A stretch of 64,000 nt of DNA from Thermocatellispora tengchongensis (GCF_014202315.1 NZ_JACHGN010000005.1:248001-312000), one strand, 5' to 3'. Shown: positions 18,791-28,232, counted from the stretch's first letter. Translations and numbers: made by a program. The notes: generated by a model from the letters alone, not told the origin.

Positions 18791-18808
18791 TTGACCCAAG
18801 GCCAGGTG
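18782..18808 (-). terminator. Hairpin terminator of glyS
   Basis: A perfect 12-bp stem CACCTGGCCTTG with a 3-base loop starts two bases after the glyS stop codon. It has no U tract. Confidence 0.85.
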
Positions 18809-18810
18809 GA

Positions 18811-20196
<1,386 letters not shown>

Positions 20197-20330
20197 AGGG
20201 AAGGTCTCCATCCGGCTGGAGGTCGGCGAGGATTCGGTGCCGGCGTCGGCTCGGACACCGGACTTGATGAGCTCCCAGCTTAGGGGACTTCGGACGCGCT
20301 TCGCGCGCGCATAACGCTCCCCCGGCGGTC

Positions 20331-20651
20331 TCAGGGGGATTCATCCCCTTTCTCGCCCGCGTTCTCACCCCCGGGGACGGCGTAGACCTCCTCGAAGGCG
20401 CTCGGCTCGTTCAGCATCAGGGTCATGAGCGGGTACATCGCCATCCGGGCCGCCGACAGGGCCCGCCGGTAGAACCCGGCGCCCTCCCACTCGCTCACCA
20501 GCGCCCACACGCCGGGCTCGTCCACCGAGCGCCCCACCCGGCCACGCAGGTAGCCGGGCTGGGCGGCGAAGGTGTCCAGGATGCCGCCGGCATCCTCGGC
20601 GAAGGCCGGCGCGCGGTCCTCGGGCACGGTGAAGCGGATGATGGCAAGCAC
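20331..20651 (-). CDS. Antibiotic biosynthesis monooxygenase (ABM)-fold protein
   Basis: A 106-residue single-domain protein starting with GTG ([23 protein letters not shown]). It shows the ferredoxin-like ABM pattern: a beta strand, a helix, [24 protein letters not shown], and a second helix with [21 protein letters not shown]. In actinobacteria such genes are often found between glyS and conserved genes, and a housekeeping role is more likely than antibiotic synthesis. Cofactor-free monooxygenase, heme degradation or simply a dimeric binding role cannot be separated by sequence. Confidence 0.75.
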   Translation of the reverse strand: MLAIIRFTVPEDRAPAFAEDAGGILDTFAAQPGYLRGRVGRSVDEPGVWALVSEWEGAGFYRRALSAARMAMYPLMTLMLNEPSAFEEVYAVPGGENAGEKGDESP

Positions 20652-20693
20652 CGGCCCAGCATGCCAGAGCGCGCGCCGGCCCCGCGGCGGGGG

Positions 20694-21977
20694 TCAGACC
20701 AGGGCGCGCAGCCGGGCCACGGCCTCCGTCTCGGCCTCGTGGACGGCGTGCAGGCGGGCCGAGAGGTCCTCGAACAGCGGGCCGGGGTCGCCGAGCGGGA
20801 AGCGCACGTCGTACTCGGCCCGCGCCGCCCACAGCTCCCCGGCCGCCTCCTCGATCTCGGCGGCGCCCGCGGTGCCCTCGGCGTGCAGCGTCTCCCTGAC
20901 GGCCGCGGTCAGCTCGCGCAGCCGGGCGAACTCCGGCACGTCCGCGGGCAGCGCGGCCTCGGCCAGGTCGTGCCACATCGCGTCCACGCCGCGCCACTCC
21001 GCGGCCCGCTCCTTCAGCTCCGGTACGCCGAGCGGCTCGGCGGCCGCCTCCAGCGCGTCGCCGAACAGGCCGCGCAGGTTCCCGCCGTCGGCGCCGACCG
21101 GCTCCACGCCCTCCCAGACCGCCAGCAGCGCCCCGGCGAGCCCGCGCCCGTCGGCGAACACGGCCGGCCACGCCTTGGCGTTGCGGGTGTCGGTCATGAG
21201 CCGGGCCCACTTGCGCCAGGCGGGCAGCGAGAAGGAGTCGGACGGCTTGGAGAGCTGCCCGACACACTCGCCCAGGCCCTCGCGCAGGGCGCGTACCAGG
21301 GTCTCCTCGGCGACGGGCGTCGGATCGGGCACCACGTGCAGCACGTTCTTGTACGACGAGACGCGGGCGCGGGCGGCGTCCAGCCGCTCCTGCGGCACCA
21401 GCAGCGGCGCGAGCCCGCGGTCGTCGAGCCGCACCACGCCGTCCTCGCGGCGGTAGGCGATCACCGGGTGCCCGCCGTGCCCGTCGAGGTGCGCGGGCAG
21501 CCCCCACAGCCCGAGGTGGTAGCGGTCGGGCAGGATCACGCACGGCCGCCCGGCGTCCAGCTCGGCGGCCAGCCGCGCCGCCGCGCCCTTGGCGCCCGCG
21601 GTGCTGTGCGTCTCGTACCGGACGCCGAGCCTGCCCAGCGTCTTGTCCATCCACGCGATCGGGTACTGCCACTGGTTGCGGAACCCGAGCGTGAGGTGGC
21701 GGCTGTCGTGCCGCTTGAACTCCCACAGGATGTACCCGGCCCCGATGCCGCCCCCGGCCAGGAACACCAGCGGCTCGGCGACCTCCGCCCCGCCGTTGCC
21801 CAGAACGGACGCGATCACCGCCGACCCGGCGTGCACACCCCCGTGGAACCGCCACGCACCATCACGGGGCCCGGCGACACCGGCCCCGGCCACATGGCGT
21901 CGCGCGGCGGTGTAGCTCTCGCCGGTCTTGGCCATACGGGCACGGATGCGGGCCTTGAGCTGCTTCTTGCTGGTCAT
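20694..21977 (-). CDS. BtrH-like N-terminal domain/DUF4872 protein, possible cysteine-type acyltransferase
   Basis: A 427-residue protein. After a basic helix (MTSKKQLKARIRARMAKTGESY) comes a segment VAGPRDGAWRFHGGVHAGSAVIASVLG, then GGGIGAGYILWEF, and a VRLDDRG/HPVIAYRREDG region typical of the papain-like BtrH_N domain; the second half is helical (DUF4872). BtrH passes an acyl side chain from a carrier protein to butirosin. Here no carrier protein or NRPS/PKS gene is adjacent, so the substrate is unknown. In BtrH-like proteins a Cys near the N-terminus is expected; at the corresponding position I see His-Ala (GGVHAGS), so catalysis may be lost. The ATG at 21977 has a GGAG box. Confidence 0.6.
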   Translation of the reverse strand: MTSKKQLKARIRARMAKTGESYTAARRHVAGAGVAGPRDGAWRFHGGVHAGSAVIASVLGNGGAEVAEPLVFLAGGGIGAGYILWEFKRHDSRHLTLGFRNQWQYPIAWMDKTLGRLGVRYETHSTAGAKGAAARLAAELDAGRPCVILPDRYHLGLWGLPAHLDGHGGHPVIAYRREDGVVRLDDRGLAPLLVPQERLDAARARVSSYKNVLHVVPDPTPVAEETLVRALREGLGECVGQLSKPSDSFSLPAWRKWARLMTDTRNAKAWPAVFADGRGLAGALLAVWEGVEPVGADGGNLRGLFGDALEAAAEPLGVPELKERAAEWRGVDAMWHDLAEAALPADVPEFARLRELTAAVRETLHAEGTAGAAEIEEAAGELWAARAEYDVRFPLGDPGPLFEDLSARLHAVHEAETEAVARLRALV

Positions 21978-22318
21978 CGTTCGTGACTCCACGCGCGGCG
22001 GACCCCGGCGCCCGGCCCACGCCCGCGGCTCCGGCCGCCGCTCGTCGTGCGCGCGTACGTGACCCGACCGCGCTCCCGAGGCGCACAGGTCCCCTTTGCC
22101 TCCACAGGCGGCGGGCCGCGTGGGGACCCGCATCGGAGGTTGGGCGCGAGAGCAACGCCGCGACCACACCCTAGCCCCCACACCTCCCCCGGTCCACCCC
22201 CCGCCCCCCGACCCCAGGCAGGACCCCACCCCACCCCGGGACCGGGAACAGACCACCGAACCCGGCCCGGGAGCCGTGATGTTGGCCTGGGAACGGGGGC
22301 GGGCGTTAGGCTCGGGGC
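21978..22318. other. Divergent intergenic region, C-rich
   Basis: About 340 bases between two divergent genes. From 22165 to 22260 the plus strand is strongly C-rich, with several C4-C6 runs spaced by a few bases, so the minus strand could form G-quadruplex structure upstream of the BtrH-like gene. No gene is recognised. Confidence 0.5.
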
Positions 22319-22759
22319 GTGGCTCGACAGCGCGATTCCCGCTCCCCTGCCGCACGACGGGCGCCGGCGCACCCGCTCGCCCGCAACGCCGGGGCGGGCG
22401 GCGGAGCGGGGCCGAGGCGGGGCGGCGGCACGAGGCGGCCCCTGCCCCCGGGCGAGCAGTTCTTCACGCCCAGCGCGACGGGCCTGCGCAAGGAGCTGGA
22501 GCGCCGCAGCGCGGCCCCGCTGGTGTTCCTGTTCCAGTTGCCCCGCTGGATCCTGCCCGTCGTCCTGGTCGTGCTGCTCCTGGTCGGCTTCGCGGTCCCG
22601 TCGTGGCCGGGCGGGCTGGCGGCGCTGGCGGTGCTCGCCTTCGTGGCGTGGCTGGCGTACATGTCGTGGCCGTCCCTCGGCCTGAAGGGCCGCCTGCTGC
22701 GCGTGGCGGCGGCCGCCTTCCTCATCCTGCTGGTCCTCGACCGTTTCGGCGCCTTCTGA
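22319..22759 (+). CDS. Small membrane protein of unknown function
   Basis: A 146-residue protein: a basic, Arg/Ala/Pro/Gly-rich cytoplasmic N-terminus (about 50 residues), the segment GEQFFTPSATGLRKELERRSAAPLVFLFQLPRW, and three hydrophobic helices in the last 80 residues. A protein with this layout is widespread in actinobacteria but I know no function. It starts with GTG. Its last codons and the stop TGA form the first unit of a three-copy 15-bp repeat. Confidence 0.75.
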   Translation: MARQRDSRSPAARRAPAHPLARNAGAGGGAGPRRGGGTRRPLPPGEQFFTPSATGLRKELERRSAAPLVFLFQLPRWILPVVLVVLLLVGFAVPSWPGGLAALAVLAFVAWLAYMSWPSLGLKGRLLRVAAAAFLILLVLDRFGAF

Positions 22760-22970
22760 GCCGTCGCCTTCTGAGCCGTCGCCTTCTGAGCCGTCGCGGC
22801 AGCAGACCGGCGAGCACCCGGGGCTGAACCTTGTGCGGCACCACGGCCTCCTCGCCCACGGGCACGTCCAGCACCACCCCCGGCATCCCCTCCGCCCGGC
22901 TCGTCAGGGTGCGCAGATCGCCCGCCACCACCAGCGTCGCCTCCCCGTCGCGAGGCACCCGCGCAGCCAT
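22722..22970 (-). CDS. Possible 82-residue hypothetical protein reading into the 15-bp repeat
   Basis: From the ATG at 22970, residues 1-58 (MAARVPRDGEATLVVAGDLR...VVPHKVQPRVLAGLLP) have actinobacterial codon bias with nearly every third position G/C and read like a compact folded domain. The remaining 24 residues are Arg-rich (three RRLRR units) because the frame passes through the repeat array and into the opposite gene. The original stop may have been lost by repeat growth. Convergent, overlapping the membrane-protein gene by 38 bases. Function unknown. Confidence 0.4.
   Translation of the reverse strand: MAARVPRDGEATLVVAGDLRTLTSRAEGMPGVVLDVPVGEEAVVPHKVQPRVLAGLLPRRLRRRRLRRRRLRRRRNGRGPAG
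22751..22795. repeat. 15-bp tandem repeat containing a gene's stop codon
   Basis: Three perfect copies of gccttctgagccgtc. The first contains the last codons (Ala-Phe) and TGA of the membrane-protein gene ending at 22759. The second and third repeat the stop in the same frame, because the unit is a multiple of three. Confidence 0.95.
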
Positions 22971-23934
22971 CGCCGCGTCCCATACCGATCACCCATGGGC
23001 ACCACCGCCGCCCCTTGAGCCTGATCAAGCCCCGCAAACCCGTCAAGCCACACGGGAATCAACCGGAGTGCCGCGCGGCTGAAGGGGGCATGGGGCACAG
23101 GGGGAAGGACGACAGCGGGCGCCCTGACCGACGTGCCCCTGAGCGCGAGCCCGGAGGCATGCGGTCGTGGGCGCACCGGGAGCGGGGCGGTGCCGCAGTG
23201 CGGGGCGAGGATGTCAGCGAAGCCGGGCGAGGGGCGTCGCAGAGCGCATGCACTGCCGCTCCCGGACCGAGCGGACGCCACATCGAGCCGGGCACCGTCC
23301 ATGACCGTGCTCGGCTGGGCGACGCGCCGGGCGACGCCGCCCCAAAGGGCCCGCTCCGGACGGACGCCTCATCGGGGCGAACGCCGTCTCTCGCCCGCCC
23401 CTCACAGGAGCTGCACGCCGCCCCACCAGAGGCCGGGGCCCGTTGCCCGGCCCGAACGGGCGCCGCATCGAAGCGCCGTCCGCCCCGCACCTGGGCCGGC
23501 GGCGCGTCAGGGCGGCATCACGACAAGCACTTACGCCGGCTCCCGCCTTGGGCGGGAACCGCATCCCGCCTCTCACCCCGTTCTCGGCCCATCGGAGCGT
23601 CGCCACGACCCGAGATGGGCGCCGCGCGCGAGAGCGCGTCCGGCCGAGCGCCGGATCCGGGCCCGCGCTTTGCGGGGCGGCGCCACGGCAAGGAGCGAAC
23701 GCTCCGGGGCAAGGCCGCGGCCATCGCCGCATCGGGAGGAGCACCGGCCCAGGCGCCGCCTCTCGCCGGTCCCTGGCAGGACGGGGGGCCGAGGTGCCGC
23801 CCGCGAGCGGAGACATGGGGCCGCGGCAGGTCTGGGCAGAACGGGGTGTTTCGCCCGCACCTTGGGGGGTGTCCGGGATGTCCTTTGGAGGGGGCTGCGG
23901 GGATGATCGTGCAGGTCGGAGGGGAAGAGTGGCT
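22971..23934. other. Gene-poor 1-kb region with degenerate repeats
   Basis: Long frames are open on both strands, but none has a domain, normal composition or a good start. They are Arg/Pro/Gly/Ala-rich and mutually overlapping, as expected for unselected G+C-rich DNA. A loosely repeated block of the form GGACGCCxCATCGxxGC occurs near 23276, 23362, 23457 and less clearly later, spaced about 85-95 bases. This suggests an old, eroded tandem repeat. The region ends at the znuA promoter. Confidence 0.5.
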
Positions 23935-23963
23935 TTGACAACGGTTTTCATTTTGCGCATACT
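23935..23963 (+). promoter_or_regulatory. znuA promoter with overlapping Zur box
   Basis: TTGACA (23935-23940) and CATACT (23958-23963) are 17 bases apart, a near-consensus sigma-70 promoter. The 15-bp TGACAACGGTTTTCA (23936-23950) is a 7-1-7 palindrome with one mismatch and matches the actinobacterial Zur-box pattern, covering the -35 element. Predicted initiation about seven bases after the -10 falls at the start codon. Confidence 0.85.
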
Positions 23964-23973
23964 GAGACCTGTG

Positions 23974-24990
23974 ATGCCTGATTCGTCCCGTCTGCGTGTA
24001 CGTGCGGGCGGCCTCCTCGCCGGGGTCGCGCTGCTCGGTTCTGCCGTTGCCTGTGGTGCCTCCGGGGCCGAGGGGTCGGCCTCTTCTGAAGGCAAGCCGC
24101 AGGTGCTCGCCGCGTTCTATCCGCTTCAGTGGGTGACCGAGCGGGTTGGGGGTGGCGATGTGACGGTGGCGACGCTGACCAAGCCGGGCGTCGAGCCGCA
24201 CGACCTGGAGCTGTCGCCGCGGCAGGTCGCCGAGGTGGAGTCGGCGGCGCTGACCGTGTACATCAAGGGGGTGCAGCCCGCGGTGGACCAGGCGGTCCAG
24301 CAGAACGCGGCCGACCGGGGGTTCGACGCGGCGTCCGTCGTGCAGACCATTCCGGCCACGGGCGTGGACGAGCACGGCCATGGTGAGGAAGAGCACGGCC
24401 ACGGTGAGGAGGCCGGCGGGGAGCACGCCGATGAGGCCGGGCACGAGGCGGAGGGCGAGGGGCACGAGGAGGCCGTGTCGTACGACCCGCACATCTGGCT
24501 CGACCCGAGCAGGCTGGCGACCGTGGCCACCAAGCTGGGCGAGCGGCTGGCCGCCGCCGACCCCGCGCACGCGCAGGGGTACAGGCAGCGGGCCGCCGCC
24601 ACCGCCACCGAGCTGGGCACGCTGGACGCGGAGCTGAAGAAGGGGCTGTCGTCCTGCTCCGGCCACGCGATCGTGACCAGCCACACGGCCTTCGGCTACC
24701 TGGCCAACCGCTACGGCCTTGAGCAGGTGGGCATCAGCGGCATCGACCCCGACTCCGAGCCGTCGCCGGCCCGCCTGGCAGAGGTGGCGAAGGTGGCCAA
24801 GCAGGAGAAAGTGACTACGATTTTCACCGAGGCCCTTGTCAGCCCCAAGGTAGCCGAGGTCCTCGCCCAGGAGGTGGGCGCCAAGACGGCCGTTCTCGAC
24901 CCGATCGAGAGCAAGCCGGCTTCGGGCGACTACTTGTCGGCCATGCGCCAGAACCTCACCGAACTTCGCACCGCGTTGGGATGCAGTTGA
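23974..24990 (+). CDS. znuA: Zinc ABC transporter substrate-binding lipoprotein ZnuA
   Basis: A 338-residue cluster A-I metal-binding protein. A short signal ends in a lipobox (LLGSAVAC). FYPLQWVTERVGG, GVEPHDLELSPRQ, DPHIWLDPSRL, IVTSHTAFGYLANRYGL and TIFTEALVSPKVAEVLA carry the expected zinc-ligand histidines and acidic residue. A His/Glu-rich loop (HGHGEEEHGHGEE...HEAEGEGHEE, about residues 130-165) is typical of zinc, rather than manganese, binders. The ATG at 23974 or the GTG three bases before it coincides with the predicted transcription start, so the mRNA is probably leaderless. It overlaps znuC by ten bases. Confidence 0.96.
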   Translation: MPDSSRLRVRAGGLLAGVALLGSAVACGASGAEGSASSEGKPQVLAAFYPLQWVTERVGGGDVTVATLTKPGVEPHDLELSPRQVAEVESAALTVYIKGVQPAVDQAVQQNAADRGFDAASVVQTIPATGVDEHGHGEEEHGHGEEAGGEHADEAGHEAEGEGHEEAVSYDPHIWLDPSRLATVATKLGERLAAADPAHAQGYRQRAAATATELGTLDAELKKGLSSCSGHAIVTSHTAFGYLANRYGLEQVGISGIDPDSEPSPARLAEVAKVAKQEKVTTIFTEALVSPKVAEVLAQEVGAKTAVLDPIESKPASGDYLSAMRQNLTELRTALGCS

Positions 24991-25856
24991 GCTTTATCTC
25001 CCGAGTAGTCTCCGGCCAGGCGGACACCGCGCCGCCGGCCGGTGTCGCCGCCGCCTCCCTCGCGCCCGCCGTGTTCGCCATGACCGGCGGGCAGGTGACG
25101 TTGGAGGGCCGTCAGGTCCTGCGCGGTGTGGACGTCACCATCCGCCCCGGCGAGGTCGTCGCGGTGCTGGGCCCGAACGGCTCGGGCAAGTCCACCCTGG
25201 TACGCACGCTGCTCGGCCTGGTCCCGCTGTCCGGCGGGCGCACCGAGCTGTACGGCACGCCGCCCGCCCGCTTCCGGGAGTGGTGGCGCATCGGCTACGT
25301 GCCGCAGCGCCTGTCGGTGGGCGGCGGCGTGCCCTCCACGGTGCGTGAGGTGGTCGCCTCCGGGCGGATCGCCAGGCAGCGCCGTCTGCGCCCGAGCACG
25401 GCCGCCGACCGCGACGCGGTGAACCGGGCGCTCGAAGCGGTGGGCCTGACCGACCGCGCCGGCGACTCGGTGCACTCGCTGTCCGGAGGCCAGCAGCAGC
25501 GGGTGCTCATCGCCCGCGCGCTGGCCGGCGAGCCCGACACGTTCGTCATGGACGAGCCCACGGCCGGGGTGGACGCCGGCAGCCAGCGGCTGCTCGCCGA
25601 CACGCTCACCACGCTCGTCGCCGAGGGGCGTACGGTCGTGCTGGTCGCGCACGAGCTGGGCCCGCTGGAGGCCCTGGTGCGCCGGGCCGTGGTGATCAGG
25701 GACGGGCTGGTGGCGCACGACGGCCCGCCGCCCGCCGCCGTGGGCGCGCACGCGCTGCCGGGCCACGACCACGTGCACCCGCACGGGTTCACCCCGGAGT
25801 GCGGGCCGCTGTCGTGGGAGTCCGGCCCGGCCGGGCAGCCGGGAGCGGCGTCGTGA
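24981..25856 (+). CDS. znuC: Zinc ABC transporter ATP-binding protein ZnuC
   Basis: A 291-residue ABC ATPase with Walker A GPNGSGKST near 71-79, Q-loop GYVPQR, signature LSGGQQQR, Walker B TFVMDEPT and the switch His in VLVAHE. The first 33 residues before the ABC fold are an unusual extension. The C-terminus carries a His-rich HALPGHDHVHPHGF tail that could bind zinc. The ATG overlaps the end of znuA (ATGCAGTTGA), implying coupled translation. Confidence 0.95.
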   Translation: MQLSFISRVVSGQADTAPPAGVAAASLAPAVFAMTGGQVTLEGRQVLRGVDVTIRPGEVVAVLGPNGSGKSTLVRTLLGLVPLSGGRTELYGTPPARFREWWRIGYVPQRLSVGGGVPSTVREVVASGRIARQRRLRPSTAADRDAVNRALEAVGLTDRAGDSVHSLSGGQQQRVLIARALAGEPDTFVMDEPTAGVDAGSQRLLADTLTTLVAEGRTVVLVAHELGPLEALVRRAVVIRDGLVAHDGPPPAAVGAHALPGHDHVHPHGFTPECGPLSWESGPAGQPGAAS

Positions 25857-25938
25857 CCGGCCGTCCCGCCGGGCGCGGCCCGGCGTGCCCTTCCGTCTCC
25901 GCCCCGCGGCGGGACCGACCCCCTCGACCCGTCTGGAC

Positions 25939-26781
25939 GTGACCCCCGTGTTCGACCTCCTCCAATCCTCGATCATGCAGCGGGCGCTGATCGCCGCGCT
26001 GCTGGTCGGGCTGTGCGCGCCCGCCGTGGGCACCTTCATCGTGCAGCGGCGGCTGGCCCTGCTCGGCGACGGCATCGGGCACGTCGCGCTCACCGGGGTG
26101 GCGCTGGGCTTCCTGACCGGCACGGCCCCGGTGCTGACCGCGGTGGTGGTGGCGGTGCTCGGCGCGGTGGCGATCGAGCTGGTGCGCGAGCGCGGCAGGA
26201 CCGGGGGCGACGTGGCGCTCGCCCTGCTGTTCTACGGCGGCATCGCGGGCGGCGTGCTGCTGATCGGACTGTCCGAGACCGGCAGCAACGCCACGCTGAT
26301 GTCGTACCTGTTCGGCTCGATCAGCAGCGTCACGCAGGAGGATCTGTGGGTGATCGGCGCGCTGACCGTCGCCGTGCTGGGGATCGTGGTGGTCTTCGGC
26401 CGTGAGCTGTTCGTGCTGTGCCAGGACGAGGAGGTCGCCAAGGCCAGCGGGCTGCCGGTGCGGTTCCTGAGCCTGCTGATCGCGGTGACCGCCGCGCTGA
26501 CCGTCGTGGTCGCGATGCGCGTGGTCGGCCTGCTGCTGGTGAGCGCGCTGATGGTGGTGCCGGTGGCGGCCGGGCAGCAGCTCACCCGGGGCTTCCGGGC
26601 GACGCTGCTGATCGCGATGGTGTTCGGGGTCGTGGCGACGGTCGGCGGGCTGACCTACACCGCGTACGTGGACGTGGCGCCGGGCGCCGCGATCGTGCTG
26701 CTGGCCCTGGCCGGGTTCGCCGTCTCGCTGGGGGTCGGTACGCTCGTACGCCGAAGCCGAACCCGGGAGTCGAGCCCATGA
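25939..26781 (+). CDS. znuB: Zinc ABC transporter permease ZnuB
   Basis: An ABC-3 family permease of about 280 residues with eight or more hydrophobic helices and conserved segments LLGDGIGHVALTGVALG and SYLFGSISSVTQEDL. The GTG at 25939 (TPVFDLLQSSIMQRAL) fits the usual N-terminus; the frame is open further up to 25885, and GTG 25948 is also possible. It is the third gene of the znuACB-zur operon. The C-terminal tail RRSRTRESSP is short and basic. Confidence 0.93.
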   Translation: MTPVFDLLQSSIMQRALIAALLVGLCAPAVGTFIVQRRLALLGDGIGHVALTGVALGFLTGTAPVLTAVVVAVLGAVAIELVRERGRTGGDVALALLFYGGIAGGVLLIGLSETGSNATLMSYLFGSISSVTQEDLWVIGALTVAVLGIVVVFGRELFVLCQDEEVAKASGLPVRFLSLLIAVTAALTVVVAMRVVGLLLVSALMVVPVAAGQQLTRGFRATLLIAMVFGVVATVGGLTYTAYVDVAPGAAIVLLALAGFAVSLGVGTLVRRSRTRESSP

Positions 26782-26786
26782 GCACT

Positions 26787-26839
26787 GGAGCGAACCCGAC
26801 GCAGCGAGCGCGGCGAGCGAGGAGGGGGAGCTACCGATG
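26787..26839 (+). repeat. Dispersed intergenic element carrying the zur ribosome-binding site
   Basis: The segment starts GGAGCGAACCCGACGCAGCG and ends AGGAGGGGGAGCTACCG just before the zur ATG. A homologous segment precedes ureB at 55414-55457, differing by a 9-base gap and a few transitions. Both include the Shine-Dalgarno and run into the start codon. Confidence 0.75.
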
Positions 26840-27226
26840 AGCAGCCGCAGAGACGCCGTTCACGACATCCTCCGCCGCAGCACCGGTTTCCGCAGCGCGC
26901 AGGACATCTACGCCGAGATGCGCGCCGAGGGCGCCAAGATCGGCCTGACCACGGTCTACCGCGCGTTGCAGGCGCTGGCCGACAACGGGCAGGTCGACGT
27001 GCTGCGCACCGACGACGGTGAGGCGGTCTACCGGGCGTGCGCGAGCGGGGATCACCACCACCATCTGGTGTGCCGGCGGTGCGGGCGCACGGTCGAGGTG
27101 GCCGGGCCCGCGGTGGAGCGCTGGGCCGAGACCGTGGGCAGGGAGCACGGCTTCAGCGACATCACTCACACGGTCGAGGTCTTCGGCACCTGCTCGTCCT
27201 GCGCGTCGGCGCTGCGGGCGGGCTGA
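26837..27226 (+). CDS. zur: Zinc uptake regulator Zur (Fur family)
   Basis: A 129-residue repressor. The N-terminal winged helix has GFRSAQDIYAEMRAEG and TTVYRALQALADNG. The metal domain contains the HHHH cluster (DHHHHLVCRRC), CRRC and CSSC cysteine pairs forming the structural zinc site, and further histidine ligands near its end. It is the last gene after znuACB and probably represses that operon through the box overlapping the znuA promoter. The ribosome-binding site GGAGGGGGAG is strong. Its last 61 bases overlap the convergent EamA gene. Confidence 0.95.
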   Translation: MSSRRDAVHDILRRSTGFRSAQDIYAEMRAEGAKIGLTTVYRALQALADNGQVDVLRTDDGEAVYRACASGDHHHHLVCRRCGRTVEVAGPAVERWAETVGREHGFSDITHTVEVFGTCSSCASALRAG

Positions 27227-28104
27227 TCGCGGCGCGAGCCGTACAGCACTCCCAGGGCGATCACGGCGCAGCCGGCGAGCTGGAGCGGCGAGGGGCGCTC
27301 GCCGAGCACGGCGGCCGAGACGGCTAGCGAGCCGATCGGCTGGATGAGCAGCAGCAGCGCGGTCAGCGCCGCGGGCTGGCGCGGCAGCGCGTACGTGATC
27401 AGCATCCAGCCGCCGACCTGAGGCCCCAGGGCCAGCGCCAGCAGCCAGGCGTGCGCGGGCCAGGAGGGCGTGAAGTCGGCGCCGCCCGACAGCGGGCTCA
27501 CCGCGGCGATCAGCAGGGCGGCGACGAGGGTGGCGTGCGCGAGCGGGCCCGCCACGCGGCGCCTGCCGCCCGACCCGGCACGCATGATCAGCATGAAGGC
27601 GGCGTACGTGAGCGAGGTGGCCACGCCGTAGGCCACGCCGAGGCCCGGATTCTCGCCGTACGCCCGGCTGTCGAACAGGCCGGAGATCAGTACGACCCCG
27701 GCGAACACGACCGGCGTGCCGATCATCAGGGCCCGCGAGGGCCGCTCGGCGAACAGGGCCCAGGCGGCGAAGGCGACCACGAACACCTGGAGGTTGCCCA
27801 GCACCGTGGCCGGCCCCGCGCCGACGTAGCCTATGGAGTGGTGCCAGAACACCAGGTCCAGGCCGAAGAAGATCCCCGCGGCCCAGGCCAGGAGGCGCTC
27901 CCGGGTCGCCATGGGGCCCAGCCGGCGCCGTTCCAGCCAGGCCAGGACGACGAGCGGCGGCACGGCGTACAGGCAGCGGTAGAACGCCGACGTGGCCGGC
28001 GCCACGCCGGAGAGCCGCACCAGCGTGGCCGAGGTGGCGATGATCAGCGCGCCCGTGACGGCGATGAGGACGACGCCACGATCCCGTGCCGGTTCTCGCG
28101 TCAC
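27166..28104 (-). CDS. EamA-family (DMT) transporter
   Basis: A 312-residue protein with ten hydrophobic segments forming two EamA repeats (about 10-140 and 155-295), including FYRCLYAVPPLVVLAWLERR and the second-half ITYALPRQPAALTALLLLIQP. Members export metabolites or amino acids; the substrate is unknown. It starts with GTG after a GGAAGGG box. It is convergent with zur, sharing 61 bases, and divergent from the CGNR gene across a 128-base region with a large inverted repeat. Confidence 0.88.
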   Translation of the reverse strand: MTREPARDRGVVLIAVTGALIIATSATLVRLSGVAPATSAFYRCLYAVPPLVVLAWLERRRLGPMATRERLLAWAAGIFFGLDLVFWHHSIGYVGAGPATVLGNLQVFVVAFAAWALFAERPSRALMIGTPVVFAGVVLISGLFDSRAYGENPGLGVAYGVATSLTYAAFMLIMRAGSGGRRRVAGPLAHATLVAALLIAAVSPLSGGADFTPSWPAHAWLLALALGPQVGGWMLITYALPRQPAALTALLLLIQPIGSLAVSAAVLGERPSPLQLAGCAVIALGVLYGSRRDQPARSADAQDEQVPKTSTV

Positions 28105-28133
28105 CCGGGAGCCCTTCCGCCGTCTTGTGTGGG

Positions 28134-28179
28134 GGCCCCTCAGGAGACCTCACTTCGCGGTGTGGTCCCCTGAGGGGCC
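28134..28179. promoter_or_regulatory. Inverted repeat between eamA-type and CGNR genes
   Basis: Sixteen-bp arms (GGCCCCTCAGGAGACC / GGTCCCCTGAGGGGCC, one mismatch) flank a 14-base loop that can itself pair CAC/GTG. TTATAC (28186-28191), seven bases on, is a good -10 for the CGNR gene, so the repeat covers its -35 region. It could be an operator for the CGNR regulator acting on both divergent genes. Confidence 0.55.
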
Positions 28180-28232
28180 TAGGGGTTATACGCTTCACGA
28201 CACGCTAGAACCCGGGCGAGACAGGAGTCAAC

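Noticed and set aside
20331-20651. Antibiotic biosynthesis gene cluster around the ABM-fold and BtrH-like genes
   Set aside because: No synthase, carrier protein, tailoring enzyme or resistance gene is adjacent; both genes are isolated.
23015-23938. A 307-codon plus-strand frame before znuA
   Set aside because: Composition is Arg/Pro/Gly/Ala-rich with no family features, competing frames are equally long, and it runs across the znuA promoter.
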